Assembly (NCBI RefSeq): GCF_018861045.1
Contig: NZ_JAHKQJ010000010.1
Location: 62,001 to 126,000 of the forward strand
Source: Octadecabacter sp. B2R22
Lineage (GTDB): Bacteria; Pseudomonadota; Alphaproteobacteria; Rhodobacterales; Rhodobacteraceae
Reading direction: 5' to 3'
Length of the DNA: 64,000 nt
The notes beneath the pieces were generated by a model that saw only the letters and a program-made list of their open reading frames with translations, was not told where the DNA came from and did not search any database. A program made the position numbers and the translations under genes. Below, one piece after another: positions 1 through 8,472 of this stretch. How positions within the stretch are numbered: the stretch's first letter is position 1; each line of letters begins with the position of its first letter.

Positions 1-696
1 GATTTCAGTATCGGTCACGACGCGATCCGCGTCTGCGAGGTTTAATTGAGCGCGATCAAGGCGGGTCGCGGCCTGATCCAATCGCGCTTGCGCTTGTGCT
101 TCGGCTTGTCGGCGGGTCAGGACCGCTTGGTTTGCGCCTGATACTGCAAGTTCGGCGGTCTCGACTGCGGCCGCGGTCCCGACGCCGCGTGTGACCAGAT
201 CGTTTTGACGCTGAAGGGCTTGTTGGCGCAGGGTTGCTTGTTCGGTGGCGGCCGCAACTTCGTCGGTTTCAATGATCAAGGCACGTTCGGCATCTCGAAC
301 TTCGGCTTCCGCGTCTCTTAGGTCTGCTGCGATACGGTCACGGGCGGACTGGGCATCACGAGGGTCAATTTTGACAAGGAGTTCGCCACGTTCGACGCGC
401 CCACCTTCGATGAAGTTCTCAGACACGTTTAGAACGGTGCCCCCCGTCAGGGCGCGAAGATCAAAGGTATTTGTGCTGCTGAGTTCGCCAAACACCACAA
501 GGGACGGCGCAATGGTTTCAGGTGTCACCTGTACCACGTTGACAGCAAGAACCCGTTCGCGTTGCTGAAACCCGCGAGGCTCCGTGTTCATGCGTTCCTG
601 TACCGCAAGCCTTACGGTATTGCCGGCCCAGGCAAACAGCGCCAGCGTCAGGGACAAAAGAAAAATACCGATCAGGCTGCGTCTAAGAAATTGCAT
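1..696 (-). CDS. RND efflux periplasmic adaptor (HlyD/MFP family), N-terminal part
   Basis: The minus strand is open from an ATG at 696 to the left edge of the window (232 codons, no stop), so the gene is cut off at its C-terminus. Residues 5-25 are a hydrophobic signal anchor (SLIGIFLLSLTLALFAWA). Next comes the start of a beta-barrel region (SLVVFGELSSTNTFDLRA) and the first lipoyl half with its typical VERGELLVKIDP turn. After that lies a long Ala/Glu/Gln/Arg-rich helical hairpin (about residues 110-232) of the kind that contacts the outer-membrane channel. Family knowledge: these adaptors join an inner-membrane RND pump to a TolC-type channel. The pump gene would be expected just beyond base 1. 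The substrate cannot be inferred. No strong ribosome site is seen; AAAGG lies about 15 nt upstream. Confidence 0.8.
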   Translation of the reverse strand, partial: MQFLRRSLIGIFLLSLTLALFAWAGNTVRLAVQERMNTEPRGFQQRERVLAVNVVQVTPETIAPSLVVFGELSSTNTFDLRALTGGTVLNVSENFIEGGRVERGELLVKIDPRDAQSARDRIAADLRDAEAEVRDAERALIIETDEVAAATEQATLRQQALQRQNDLVTRGVGTAAAVETAELAVSGANQAVLTRRQAEAQAQARLDQAATRLDRAQLNLADADRVVTDTEI

Positions 697-791
697 GTTA
701 TGTGGGCCTTTTATGGCGAGTATGGATGCACGAATTATGTCTTAATATTACGTTCGCACAAAAGGGTTTGGATCTAATACGCACGAGATCG

Positions 792-1325
792 TTACTTCCG
801 TCGCTGATGTTCGTCCAAACGGGGTAAAATTTCTACGAAATTGCACGGCATGTGGCGATAATCGAGCTGTTTGACCAAGATTTCGTCCCAAGCATCTTTG
901 CAGGCGCCCGTGCTTCCGGGCAGGGCGAACATGTAGGTGCCATTGGCGACGCCACCCGTCGCGCGGGATTGAATGGCACTAGTGCCGATTTTTTGCATCG
1001 AAACGATTGTGAAAACGGTGCCAAAGGCGTCGATTTCTTTCTCGTAGACATCGCGATGGGCCTCGACCGTCACGTCGCGCCCCGTAAGGCCCGTACCGCC
1101 GGTGGTCAGGATAACATCGATCTCAGGATTTGCACACCAGTTGCGTAATTGCTCGGCGATCTCGACCCGCTCGTCGCGCAGGATTTTGCGGTCCGCCAAG
1201 TGATGGCCAGCGTCCTGTAAGCGATCCACCAGCGTCTGGCCCGATTTGTCTTCGGCGATTGTGCGTGTGTCCGAGACCGTCAAGACGGCGATCCGAACAG
1301 GGATAAATTCACGAGGGTCTGTCAT
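792..1325 (-). CDS. moaB: Molybdenum cofactor biosynthesis protein MoaB
   Basis: 177 aa, full family length. MoaB/MogA-fold proteins act in molybdopterin handling (adenylylation of molybdopterin or a related step) in the cytoplasm. The signature TTGGTGLTGRD is at about residues 75-85, followed by ALPGSTGACKDAWDEIL near residue 140, both typical of the family. The ATG at 1325 overlaps the stop of the upstream glycosylase-like gene (1322) by 4 nt, so the two are probably cotranscribed. The conserved N-terminal block REFIPVRIAVLTVSDTRT supports this start. No other molybdopterin gene is in the window. Confidence 0.93.
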   Translation of the reverse strand: MTDPREFIPVRIAVLTVSDTRTIAEDKSGQTLVDRLQDAGHHLADRKILRDERVEIAEQLRNWCANPEIDVILTTGGTGLTGRDVTVEAHRDVYEKEIDAFGTVFTIVSMQKIGTSAIQSRATGGVANGTYMFALPGSTGACKDAWDEILVKQLDYRHMPCNFVEILPRLDEHQRRK

Positions 1326-2095
1326 TCAAGTTCTTTCAGCCGCGCCTTGAGCGCCAAGAGGTCGGCCCAAGCGTCGCGTTTTGCGGGCGCGTGTGACAGC
1401 AGATAAGACGGTGCAAACATCGGTAAGGCGGGCCGGGATGCAGTTTCCACCCAGCGGCCACGCAGGCGGGTCATCCCGCTTTTCTTAAGCAACGCCTGAC
1501 ACGGGCCATTGCCCATGAGAACGACGATCTTCGGTGCTGCAAGCGCGATATGGCGTTCCAAGAATGGCAGCATCATAGCGATTTCGGCCGCGTTGGGCTC
1601 ACGGTTTTGAGGGGGATTCCATGGCAGTACGGGCGTGCAGTAAACGGGGTTATCGCCGCTGCGCCCCATTCCAATCGCGGCAAGCATCTTATCAAACAGA
1701 ATGCCGCTTTGCCCCGCGAACATAGCACCTGCGCGGTCTTCGTTGCGGTCTGGTGCATCCGTGATGAACATGACCGGCGCGCCAGCGACCCCGTCGGAAA
1801 AGACCATATTGCGGGCTGCGGCCTTGAGTGTGCAGTGTTCAAATGCGCCCAGAGCGCCGCGCAATCCGTCGAGGTCTTGTGCGGCATTCGCTGCCGACGT
1901 CGCCAAGGCTACTGTGTCGACTTCGACTTCTGCTGGTGGGGGCGCTGCGGGTTTCGCGGCGACCTTTGGGGCGGGCTTTTTGGTTTCCAACGTATAGCGA
2001 TCTATCGGGGTGTCCCCGATAGCCTCATCTGCGCCCATCTCGACCTGCCAGTCGAGGAGTGCTTTCGATGTCCAATATTCCACAGCCGATTCCAT
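1322..2095 (-). CDS. Uracil-DNA glycosylase superfamily protein (COG1573-like), altered active site
   Basis: 257 aa with an N-terminal extension (residues 1-75, including an Ala/Pro-rich linker) and a glycosylase domain from about residue 80. The fold is recognised from FAGQSGILFDKMLAAIG, PWNPPQNREPNAAEIAMM and PKIVVLMGNGPCQALL. Family 4 enzymes remove uracil from DNA with a GEAPG motif and a later HP(A/S) motif. Here those positions read TDAPD (about residue 112) and APSYLL (about residue 228), so the catalytic acid-containing motif and the histidine are both changed. Only three cysteines are present, whereas family 4 uses four to hold an iron-sulphur cluster. The fold assignment is firm, the activity doubtful. 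It overlaps moaB by 4 nt and is divergent from pyrB. Confidence 0.82.
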   Translation of the reverse strand: MESAVEYWTSKALLDWQVEMGADEAIGDTPIDRYTLETKKPAPKVAAKPAAPPPAEVEVDTVALATSAANAAQDLDGLRGALGAFEHCTLKAAARNMVFSDGVAGAPVMFITDAPDRNEDRAGAMFAGQSGILFDKMLAAIGMGRSGDNPVYCTPVLPWNPPQNREPNAAEIAMMLPFLERHIALAAPKIVVLMGNGPCQALLKKSGMTRLRGRWVETASRPALPMFAPSYLLSHAPAKRDAWADLLALKARLKELE

Positions 2096-2138
2096 GGGGT
2101 ATTCTACCGTGTCAAATGAAGGAGTTCACGTGCTGATC

Positions 2139-2167
2139 TTGCCGCGCCTGCATTGGCCCCATATAAG
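2139..2167 (+). promoter_or_regulatory. Likely sigma-70 type promoter of the pyrB operon
   Basis: TTGCCG at 2139-2144, a 17-base spacer, then TATAAG at 2162-2167. The -10 matches the consensus at five of six positions and the -35 at four of six. It sits 26 bases before the pyrB ATG, in the 98-base gap divergent from the glycosylase-like gene. Read by eye only; no transcript data. Confidence 0.5.
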
Positions 2168-2193
2168 CGCGTGAACCGTAGGGAAGGGCGCCC

Positions 2194-3156
2194 ATGACAT
2201 ACCGTGCTGATCACTTGCTGGGGATTGAACATCTCCACCCAACGGAAATTACGACATTACTGGATTTGGCGGACAGTTACGCCGAAGATAACCGCAATGG
2301 TCGCGCCCACCGCGATGTGCTTGAGGGGTTAACCCAGATCAACATGTTCTTCGAAAACTCCACCCGAACACAGGCGAGTTTCGAAATTGCTGGCAAGCGC
2401 CTTGGGGCGGATGTGATGAACATGTCGATGCAAGCGAGCAGCATCAAAAAGGGTGAGACCCTGATTGATACGGCCCTGACCTTGAATGCGATGCATCCTG
2501 ATTTGTTGGTGGTGCGGCATCCCAATTCTGGTGCGGTTGATTTGCTGGCGCAAAAAGTGAATTGCGCCGTGTTGAATGCGGGCGATGGGCGGCACGAACA
2601 TCCAACGCAAGCGTTGCTGGATGCCTTGACGATCCGCCGCGCAAAGGGGCGGTTGCACCGTCTGTCGATTGCGATTTGCGGTGACGTTGCCCACAGCCGT
2701 GTGGCGCGCTCCAATATTATGCTGCTCGGCAAGATGGAAAACCGCGTTCGTCTGGTTGGCCCGCCGACTTTGCTGCCGTCTGGTGTGGAAGACCTCGGCG
2801 TTGAAGTGTTCCATGACATGCGGGAAGGGCTGGAAGACGTAGACGTTGTGATGATGCTGCGCCTGCAAAAAGAACGCATGGACGGTGGTTTCATCCCGTC
2901 CGAGCGTGAATATTTCCACCGCTACGGGTTGGATGCGGAGAAGCTGTCGTATGCAAAGGACGACGCGATCGTCATGCATCCCGGTCCAATGAACCGCGGC
3001 GTTGAAATTGATGGCCAGATTGCCGACGACATCAACCGATCTGTTATTCAGGAACAGGTTGAAATGGGCGTCGCTGTGCGTATGGCGGCCATGGACCTTT
3101 TGGCGCGCAATCTACGGGCCAAACGCGGTGCGAAGGCCGTCGGAGTCATGGTATGA
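2194..3156 (+). CDS. pyrB: Aspartate carbamoyltransferase catalytic subunit
   Basis: 320 aa, normal length for PyrB. It joins carbamoyl phosphate to L-aspartate, the first committed step of pyrimidine synthesis. The carbamoyl-phosphate loop [13 protein letters not shown] is at about residues 50-62. [12 protein letters not shown] lies near residue 133, and [11 protein letters not shown] near residue 262 contributes to the active site. No regulatory PyrI gene follows; instead the next gene starts inside the pyrB stop (ATGA at 3153). In organisms with a catalytically dead PyrC partner, PyrB assembles with it, which is relevant to the gene at 4600. The start codon is an ATG with GGGAAGGG about 6 nt upstream. 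Confidence 0.97.
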   Translation: MTYRADHLLGIEHLHPTEITTLLDLADSYAEDNRNGRAHRDVLEGLTQINMFFENSTRTQASFEIAGKRLGADVMNMSMQASSIKKGETLIDTALTLNAMHPDLLVVRHPNSGAVDLLAQKVNCAVLNAGDGRHEHPTQALLDALTIRRAKGRLHRLSIAICGDVAHSRVARSNIMLLGKMENRVRLVGPPTLLPSGVEDLGVEVFHDMREGLEDVDVVMMLRLQKERMDGGFIPSEREYFHRYGLDAEKLSYAKDDAIVMHPGPMNRGVEIDGQIADDINRSVIQEQVEMGVAVRMAAMDLLARNLRAKRGAKAVGVMV

Positions 3157-3569
3157 GCAACCTGCCGCCGCTCGAAGACGGTGAGGTCGTGATGTTTGAT
3201 CACGTGCCAAGCTTTCGGGCGTTCAAGCGGACGGCGTTGCTGATGATCGCGTTGACGGTTCCTGCTGTCGTTGTGTTTCTGATTGTGTTTCCAGACACTC
3301 TTTGGCCCGCTGTGCCGATGTTCGTGACCTGCGTGATCTTGATGCAAGAACGTGTCCGGCTCGGGCGATACCGTGCGTGGATCACGAATAAGCGGGTGAT
3401 CTTTCAAGGGGAACGCTTCATCGCGCTGGACGACATTAAGGCTGTCGGCAAGCGTGGAAACGGTGTGCGCTTGGCTTGGGAGAACGGCGGCAAAGGGTCG
3501 AAATTGTTGTACCCAGAAGACGCGGACGCTTTGATCGCCGCGATAGAAACCGCAAAGGATGCGGCATGA
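3153..3569 (+). CDS. Small membrane protein with bacterial PH-like domain
   Basis: 138 aa. Two adjacent hydrophobic segments (about residues 28-46 and 48-64) form an N-terminal membrane hairpin. They are followed by a soluble beta-rich segment, [13 protein letters not shown]...IALDDIKAV, which is the strand-turn pattern of bacterial PH (bPH) domains. A final helix ([16 protein letters not shown]) closes the domain. It overlaps pyrB by 4 nt and the following gene by 4 nt (ATGA), so it is translationally coupled inside the pyrimidine operon. The gene at 4126 has the same topology and domain pattern and is probably a paralogue. The function is not known; the PH assignment is from pattern, not from a search. 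Confidence 0.8.
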   Translation: MSNLPPLEDGEVVMFDHVPSFRAFKRTALLMIALTVPAVVVFLIVFPDTLWPAVPMFVTCVILMQERVRLGRYRAWITNKRVIFQGERFIALDDIKAVGKRGNGVRLAWENGGKGSKLLYPEDADALIAAIETAKDAA

Positions 3570-4129
3570 TTGATCCAGTGAAGGTCAGCCAATACGAAAA
3601 GGGGCTTTACCGGCTCTATTCTGTTGATCTGGCGGAGGATTATATCGCGGCTTTCGCTGACCCCAACCACAGCGGCGAAGCGGATGCTGCTTGGCCGCTG
3701 AAAGACGCGCTGGGCGCGACCCATCTGGACGAAGATTATATCGAAGTTTTCGATGTTGCCGACCTCGCCGATATGGGATTGGCCCAGTACATGATCACCG
3801 GAAACGGCGTGGCGGAATCGGATATTGAACCCTACCGTGAGTTGCTGGACGGGGTCTCAGGATATGTGGTGATGGTGGCAACGTCCGCGTTTGGCGGCGT
3901 CGAACAAGCGTTGGCTCCCGTCGCACCGCTGCGCTACATCGCAGCCTTCAAAGAAGACGGGATGGACGTGACGTTTGAACAATTGCCTAACCCTGACCCG
4001 CAAGCCGTGTTGGAAGATGCCCCTGCGCGCAAAAAGCCCTCGGATGCGGCCATGTCAGGGCGGATTGCGACAGTGGCACTTTTGGTGATGGCCGCTCTGG
4101 TTTGGGTCATGATTAAGGTGGCCGGATGA
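3566..4129 (+). CDS. Uncharacterised protein with C-terminal membrane anchor
   Basis: 187 aa from the ATG at 3566, which overlaps the preceding stop as ATGA; an in-frame upstream start at 3476 would lie deep inside the preceding gene and is not used. The protein is acidic and soluble for about 155 residues, then has a Lys-rich junction (ARKKPSDAAMSG) and one C-terminal transmembrane helix (IATVALLVMAALVWVMI). This suggests a tail-anchored cytoplasmic protein. I do not recognise a domain in the soluble part. It is coupled on both sides to the PH-like genes, so the three probably work together. Confidence 0.75.
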   Translation: MIDPVKVSQYEKGLYRLYSVDLAEDYIAAFADPNHSGEADAAWPLKDALGATHLDEDYIEVFDVADLADMGLAQYMITGNGVAESDIEPYRELLDGVSGYVVMVATSAFGGVEQALAPVAPLRYIAAFKEDGMDVTFEQLPNPDPQAVLEDAPARKKPSDAAMSGRIATVALLVMAALVWVMIKVAG

Positions 4130-4560
4130 TGACACCGTCTTTCACGCCCACAGTCCCTTTGAATGAGGGTGAGACCGTTCAGGTGTCATTTAGCTCGGAC
4201 CGGATGACCTATTGGCGCGAAATGGCGTGGGTTTCGGTTGTCGCGATGGTTGTGGGGATGGCGGTTCTTTGGTTTATGGGGAACCCACATGTCTGGACAG
4301 GTGCCGTGGGTGGCCTCGCGGCGATTGCCGTGCGTGCGTTTTACCTTGCTTCGGATGAACTGAAGGTTCGTTGGGACCTCACCAATCAACGCCTGCTAGG
4401 GCCGAATATGCGGATCACATCATTGAACGAGATCACCGCCGTTCGCCCATTTCTAAGTGCCGTTCAGGTCGTGACCTCAACTGGTGACAAACACCTCATT
4501 AAATATCAAGCTGACCGCGAAAGCGTGGTCCGCGCAATTGAACGGGCGATCGCGGCATGA
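4126..4560 (+). CDS. Small membrane protein with bacterial PH-like domain (second copy)
   Basis: 144 aa. Two membrane helices (about residues 34-52 and 57-73) are followed by VRWDLTNQRLLGPNMRITSLNEITAV, then a strand pair and the closing helix DRESVVRAIERAIAA. This mirrors the gene at 3153 (helix hairpin, 'TN.R', 'I.L..I.AV', final amphipathic helix). It starts by a 4-nt overlap with the preceding gene. A 39-base gap with GAAGGAGA separates it from the dihydroorotase-like gene. Function unknown; likely an envelope-associated partner of its two neighbours. Confidence 0.8.
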   Translation: MMTPSFTPTVPLNEGETVQVSFSSDRMTYWREMAWVSVVAMVVGMAVLWFMGNPHVWTGAVGGLAAIAVRAFYLASDELKVRWDLTNQRLLGPNMRITSLNEITAVRPFLSAVQVVTSTGDKHLIKYQADRESVVRAIERAIAA

Positions 4561-4599
4561 GCCTTGACCCATGCCGCTTACCCCCGTTGAAGGAGACAC

Positions 4600-5871
4600 A
4601 TGCGCATACTGTTTGAAAACGCCCGATTGATTGATCCTGAGGCTGGCACCGATACGCTTGGGGCGCTGATGGTGGTGGATGGCGTGATCGTCGAAAATGA
4701 CGGGGCGCCTGATGAAGTGATCGACTGCGGCGGCAAATGCCTTGCGCCGGGGATCGTTGATATCGGGGTGAAGGTGTCTGAACCCGGAGAACGGCACAAA
4801 GAAAGTTTCGCATCAGCCGGGCGTGCGGCGGTTGCGGGCGGTGTCACAACAATGGTGACGCGGCCCGATACGAACCCCGCAATCGACACGCCTGAAACGC
4901 TGGAGTTTGTCGAACGGCGTGCCGCGATTGATGCGGCGGTCCATGTGTTGCCGATGGCGGCGCTGACCAAAGGGCGTGACGGGCGCGAGATGACCGAGAT
5001 CGGGTTCTTGATGGATGCCGGCGCTGTTGCCTTTACCGATTGTGACCGTGTCGTCACGGATACCAAAGTGTTTAGCCGTGCGTTGGTTTACGCGAAATCC
5101 TGCGGGGCCTTGGTGATTGGCCATGTCCAAGAACCGGGCCTGTCCAAAGGCGGCGCTGTGACATCGGGCAAGTTTGCGACTTTGCGCGGGTTGTCGGGTG
5201 TTTCTCCGATGGCTGAACGCATGGGGCTGGATCGCGATGTGGCGCTGTTGGAGATGACGGGTGCGTCTTATCACGTGGATCAAATCACCACCGCGCGGGC
5301 CTTGCCTGCGCTGGAGCGCGCAAAACGTAACGGGCTGGATATCACGGCCGGGATCGGCATCCACCATCTGACCCTGAACGAGATGGACGTCGCTGATTAT
5401 CGCACGTTCTTTAAGCTAAAGCCGCCTTTGCGCTCTGAGGAAGACCGTTTGGCCGTGGTCGAGGCTGTCGCGTCTGGCTTGATCGATATTATCAGCTCGA
5501 TGCATACGCCGCAGGACGAAGAATCCAAACGCTTACCCTTTGAAGAGGCCGCAAGCGGGGCCGTTGCGCTTGAAACGCTTCTGCCCGCAGCTTTGCGATT
5601 GGTTCATGCGGGCCATTTGGACCTGCCCACGCTGTTCCGCGCTTTGGCGCTTAATCCAGCCAACCGATTGGGGCTGGAGTGTGGGCGCTTGTCGGCTGGC
5701 GCACCTGCGGATCTGGTGCTGTTTGATCCAGACGCGAGTGTGAAGCTCGACCGATTTGAGCTGCATTCGAAATCAAAGAATACGCCGTTTGATGGGACTA
5801 TTTTGCAAGGCAAAGTCATTGCCACATACGTTGCGGGCGTGAACAAAACGAAAGAGCTGGCCGATGCTTGA
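4600..5871 (+). CDS. pyrC: Dihydroorotase-like protein, probably catalytically inactive (PyrC'-type)
   Basis: 423 aa, class I dihydroorotase length, sharing an operon with pyrB. Active enzymes open the barrel with a metal-binding DxHxH motif; here the same place reads DIGVKVSEPGERHKE (about residues 51-65), so both histidines are gone. The late catalytic aspartate, normally in a TDHAPH-type motif, is replaced: ISSMHTPQDEESK near residue 300. Other family landmarks are intact (AGGVTTMVTRPDTNP, HHLTLNE, KPPLRSEEDR, GAPADLVLFDPD). Known parallel: some bacteria encode an inactive PyrC' that serves as a structural partner of PyrB. A separate active dihydroorotase would then be needed elsewhere in the genome. 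The preceding AAGGAGA is 6-7 nt from the ATG. Confidence 0.88.
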   Translation: MRILFENARLIDPEAGTDTLGALMVVDGVIVENDGAPDEVIDCGGKCLAPGIVDIGVKVSEPGERHKESFASAGRAAVAGGVTTMVTRPDTNPAIDTPETLEFVERRAAIDAAVHVLPMAALTKGRDGREMTEIGFLMDAGAVAFTDCDRVVTDTKVFSRALVYAKSCGALVIGHVQEPGLSKGGAVTSGKFATLRGLSGVSPMAERMGLDRDVALLEMTGASYHVDQITTARALPALERAKRNGLDITAGIGIHHLTLNEMDVADYRTFFKLKPPLRSEEDRLAVVEAVASGLIDIISSMHTPQDEESKRLPFEEAASGAVALETLLPAALRLVHAGHLDLPTLFRALALNPANRLGLECGRLSAGAPADLVLFDPDASVKLDRFELHSKSKNTPFDGTILQGKVIATYVAGVNKTKELADA

Positions 5872-6469
5872 ATTCGCAAGCCCCACGAACACCCTGCTGC
5901 TTTGGGCGGCGATTGGGTATCTTGTGGGGTCGATCCCTTTTGGCATGGTCCTTGCACGGGTCATGGGCTTGGGAAATCTGCGGGATATCGGGTCGGGTAA
6001 TATCGGGGCCACCAATGTTTTGCGGACAGGGTCCAAGAAGGCGGCGATCCTGACGCTTTTGCTGGATGGTGGTAAGGGCGCAGTTGTTGTGATCCTTGCG
6101 CGCAAGTTTGCGGCGATGGATGCGGTTCAGCTGGCGGCATTGACCGTCATGATCGGGCATTGTTTTCCGGTCTGGTTGGGCTTTCGTGGTGGCAAGGGCG
6201 TCGCGACGTTTTTGGGCCTGCTCTATGCTTTGGCGTGGCCCGTGGGCATTGCGGCTTGCCTGACGTGGTTGGCGACGGCGGCTGTGTTTCGCTACTCGTC
6301 TTTGGCAGCTTTGGTTGCCGCAGCTTCGACTTTGGTGTGGTCAATTGTCTTGGGCGTGCCGCACATATTCTTTTTGTGTTCCTTCTTGATGGCTCTAATT
6401 TTTTGGCGGCACGCGGGAAACATCCGCCGCCTTGCGGCAGGCGAAGAAAGCAAGATCGGTCAGAAGTAA
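5864..6469 (+). CDS. plsY: Glycerol-3-phosphate acyltransferase PlsY
   Basis: 201 aa integral membrane protein. PlsY transfers an acyl group from acyl-phosphate to glycerol-3-phosphate, the first step of phospholipid synthesis. The three conserved loops are visible: GSIPFG (about residue 22), GSGNIGATNVLR (about 43-54) and FRGGKGVATF (about 107-116). About five membrane segments lie between them. The ATG at 5864 overlaps the end of the dihydroorotase-like gene by 8 nt, so translation is coupled. It converges on gshA with 21 bases between the stops. Confidence 0.96.
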   Translation: MLEFASPTNTLLLWAAIGYLVGSIPFGMVLARVMGLGNLRDIGSGNIGATNVLRTGSKKAAILTLLLDGGKGAVVVILARKFAAMDAVQLAALTVMIGHCFPVWLGFRGGKGVATFLGLLYALAWPVGIAACLTWLATAAVFRYSSLAALVAAASTLVWSIVLGVPHIFFLCSFLMALIFWRHAGNIRRLAAGEESKIGQK

Positions 6470-6490
6470 GCGGGCGTTACGGCGCCGCGT

Positions 6491-7861
6491 TTAGTAGCTG
6501 TACGCGCCGTAGATTTTGCTGAGGTTGCCGTTCCAATCACCGTTGTAGTCATCCAGCAATTCGTCAGCGGGTGTTTTACCTGTTTCAATGCTGTCTTTGA
6601 GCGCATTCAAGAAATGCGTTTCATCGGGCACCAGCCCACCAGCGCCGGGCATGGCGCGGTTCTTTAGGCCAAGTTCAGCGATTTTCACACATTCACCAGC
6701 GATGTCGTGCATGGACTGACCGCCGACTTTGGCCTGAAGCCCGTCAACGGATGCCGCAACGCGCCATTCTTCGCGTGTTTCGGCGTCCCAGTTTTTGCAA
6801 AGATCCCAAGCAGCGTCCAAGGCCTCTTGATCGTAGGTCATACCAACCCAGAATGCAGGCAACGCACACAGACGGCGCCATGGCCCACCATCCGCACCGC
6901 GCATTTCGATGAACTTCTTGAGACGCGCTTCCGGGAAGGCCGTTGTTAGATGGTCGGCCCAATCAGACAGGGTCGGCGTTTCACCGGGCAGTGCGGGGAG
7001 CTTGCCCTTTAGGAAATCGCGGAACGACTGGCCCAAGGCGTCGATGTAATTTCCGTCGCGATAGACGAAATACATCGGCACATCGAGCATGTATTCGACA
7101 TAGCGTTCAAACCCGAAATCATTGTCGAACACGAACGGCAACATGCCTGTGCGTGCGTCATCTAGATGCCGCCAAATCCGTGCGCGCCAGCTTTTGTGGT
7201 TGTTCACTTTGCCTTCAAAGAAGGGCGAATTGGCAAACAGGGCGGTCGCTACGGGTTGCAAAGCGATTGCAACGCGCATCTTCTGGATCATGTCGGCTTC
7301 AGACCCAAAGTCGAGGTTCACCTGAACTGTGCAGGTGCGTCGCATCATCATTTTGCCTGATGTGCCGACCTTATCCATATAGGCATCCATCAGCTTGTAA
7401 CGGCCTTTGGGCATCAGGGGCATTTCATCGTGTGACCATTCAGGAGCCGCGCCAAGACCAATGAAGCCGACGCCGATCTCATCTGCGATAGATTTCACCT
7501 CTGCGAGGTGGCTGTTCACTTCATCACAGGTCTGGTGGATTGTTTCGACAGGGGCACCGGACAGTTCCAGTGCGCCGCCAGGTTCAAGAGAGACGTTTGC
7601 GCCGTCTTTCTCCAGGCCAATCAGAAAGCCGCCTTCGGTGACGGGGGCCCAGCCATAACGGTCGCGCAGGCCTGTAAGGACAGCCTCGATAGAGCGTTCG
7701 CCATGGAACGGAAGCGGTTTGTGGGTGTCTTTGCAGTACCCGAATTTTTCATGTTCGGTGCCGATGCGCCAATCCGCTTTCGGTTTGCAGCCGTCTGCGA
7801 GGTATTGTGCAAGCTGATCGTGGTGTTCGATCGGGCCGCCGCCGGACTGGGGAATAGACAT
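6491..7861 (-). CDS. gshA: Glutamate-cysteine ligase, plant/alphaproteobacterial type
   Basis: 456 aa. It makes gamma-glutamylcysteine, the first step of glutathione synthesis, in the cytoplasm. Landmarks: DWRIGTEHEKFGY (about residues 30-42), LEPGGALELSGAP (about 92-104), RRTCTVQVNLDF (about 174) and the C-terminal tyrosine-rich end GAYSY. The length and motifs fit the plant-like class (COG3572) rather than the enterobacterial GshA. Spacing of 58 bases from the small membrane protein upstream suggests possible cotranscription with rsmE. Confidence 0.95.
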   Translation of the reverse strand: MSIPQSGGGPIEHHDQLAQYLADGCKPKADWRIGTEHEKFGYCKDTHKPLPFHGERSIEAVLTGLRDRYGWAPVTEGGFLIGLEKDGANVSLEPGGALELSGAPVETIHQTCDEVNSHLAEVKSIADEIGVGFIGLGAAPEWSHDEMPLMPKGRYKLMDAYMDKVGTSGKMMMRRTCTVQVNLDFGSEADMIQKMRVAIALQPVATALFANSPFFEGKVNNHKSWRARIWRHLDDARTGMLPFVFDNDFGFERYVEYMLDVPMYFVYRDGNYIDALGQSFRDFLKGKLPALPGETPTLSDWADHLTTAFPEARLKKFIEMRGADGGPWRRLCALPAFWVGMTYDQEALDAAWDLCKNWDAETREEWRVAASVDGLQAKVGGQSMHDIAGECVKIAELGLKNRAMPGAGGLVPDETHFLNALKDSIETGKTPADELLDDYNGDWNGNLSKIYGAYSY

Positions 7862-7919
7862 GACGAAGCGCTCCGTTAATTGGCGTGGACTCTAGACGTG
7901 GCTGAGCGTGCAGCCAGTG

Positions 7920-8429
7920 TCAATGCAACTGTTTGTAGGGTTTGTGATCCGGTGCCATCCACACTGTCATTTGTGCAATTTGAGGGCGCTCAAGTAGGGA
8001 CAACATGTATTCGGTTTTCATGTTCGGGAGGGCCGTGAAAAAATCAAACAATGCCTCGACCCCGCGTGCGTTGGTCGGAATGTCGGTATAGCTTCCGTCG
8101 CGATTGATCAGTCGCCACGCAGGCGCTGGCGTAAGATCCAGCTGCACCATCAGATCAAGTTCTGCCACGCCGCCATCGACGGGCCCCAGATAGGTGACAC
8201 GTCTTTCGTCCAGCGTCACGACACCCGGGCCATCGCTGTCTGGGCGAAAACGCACCCTTTGGGCAGCCCCGAAAGCGAGGGCAATGCCAAAGACGGCCAG
8301 CGCCCAGCCTAGCCATTGAACGATGCCAAAGGACGCAAAGCCCCACCAAAGCCCTAAGCCGGACAGGCCAAGTGCGCCGATTACCTCGCGCCACCGCCAA
8401 AGTCCGTCGCGAATTTCGGGTCTGATCAT
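7920..8429 (-). CDS. Uncharacterised small membrane protein
   Basis: 169 aa. Two membrane helices (about residues 17-33 and 36-55) are followed by a soluble part of about 110 residues with beta-strand character (VVTLDERRVTYLGP, WRLINRDGSYTDIPTNA) and the end WMAPDHKPYKQLH. I do not recognise the family, although the layout (helix pair plus beta domain) is reminiscent of membrane-anchored PH-like or DUF2244-like proteins. It lies between rsmE and gshA on the same strand, 43 bases after rsmE. Confidence 0.75.
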   Translation of the reverse strand: MIRPEIRDGLWRWREVIGALGLSGLGLWWGFASFGIVQWLGWALAVFGIALAFGAAQRVRFRPDSDGPGVVTLDERRVTYLGPVDGGVAELDLMVQLDLTPAPAWRLINRDGSYTDIPTNARGVEALFDFFTALPNMKTEYMLSLLERPQIAQMTVWMAPDHKPYKQLH

Positions 8430-8472
8430 GGAATCACCTGTTCAATGTCTTAGTGTGCTGTCTGCAAAATTA

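Noticed and set aside
245-777. Two plus-strand frames at the left edge of the window
   Set aside because: They are shadows of the minus-strand efflux adaptor, which has a clear signal anchor and lipoyl motif.
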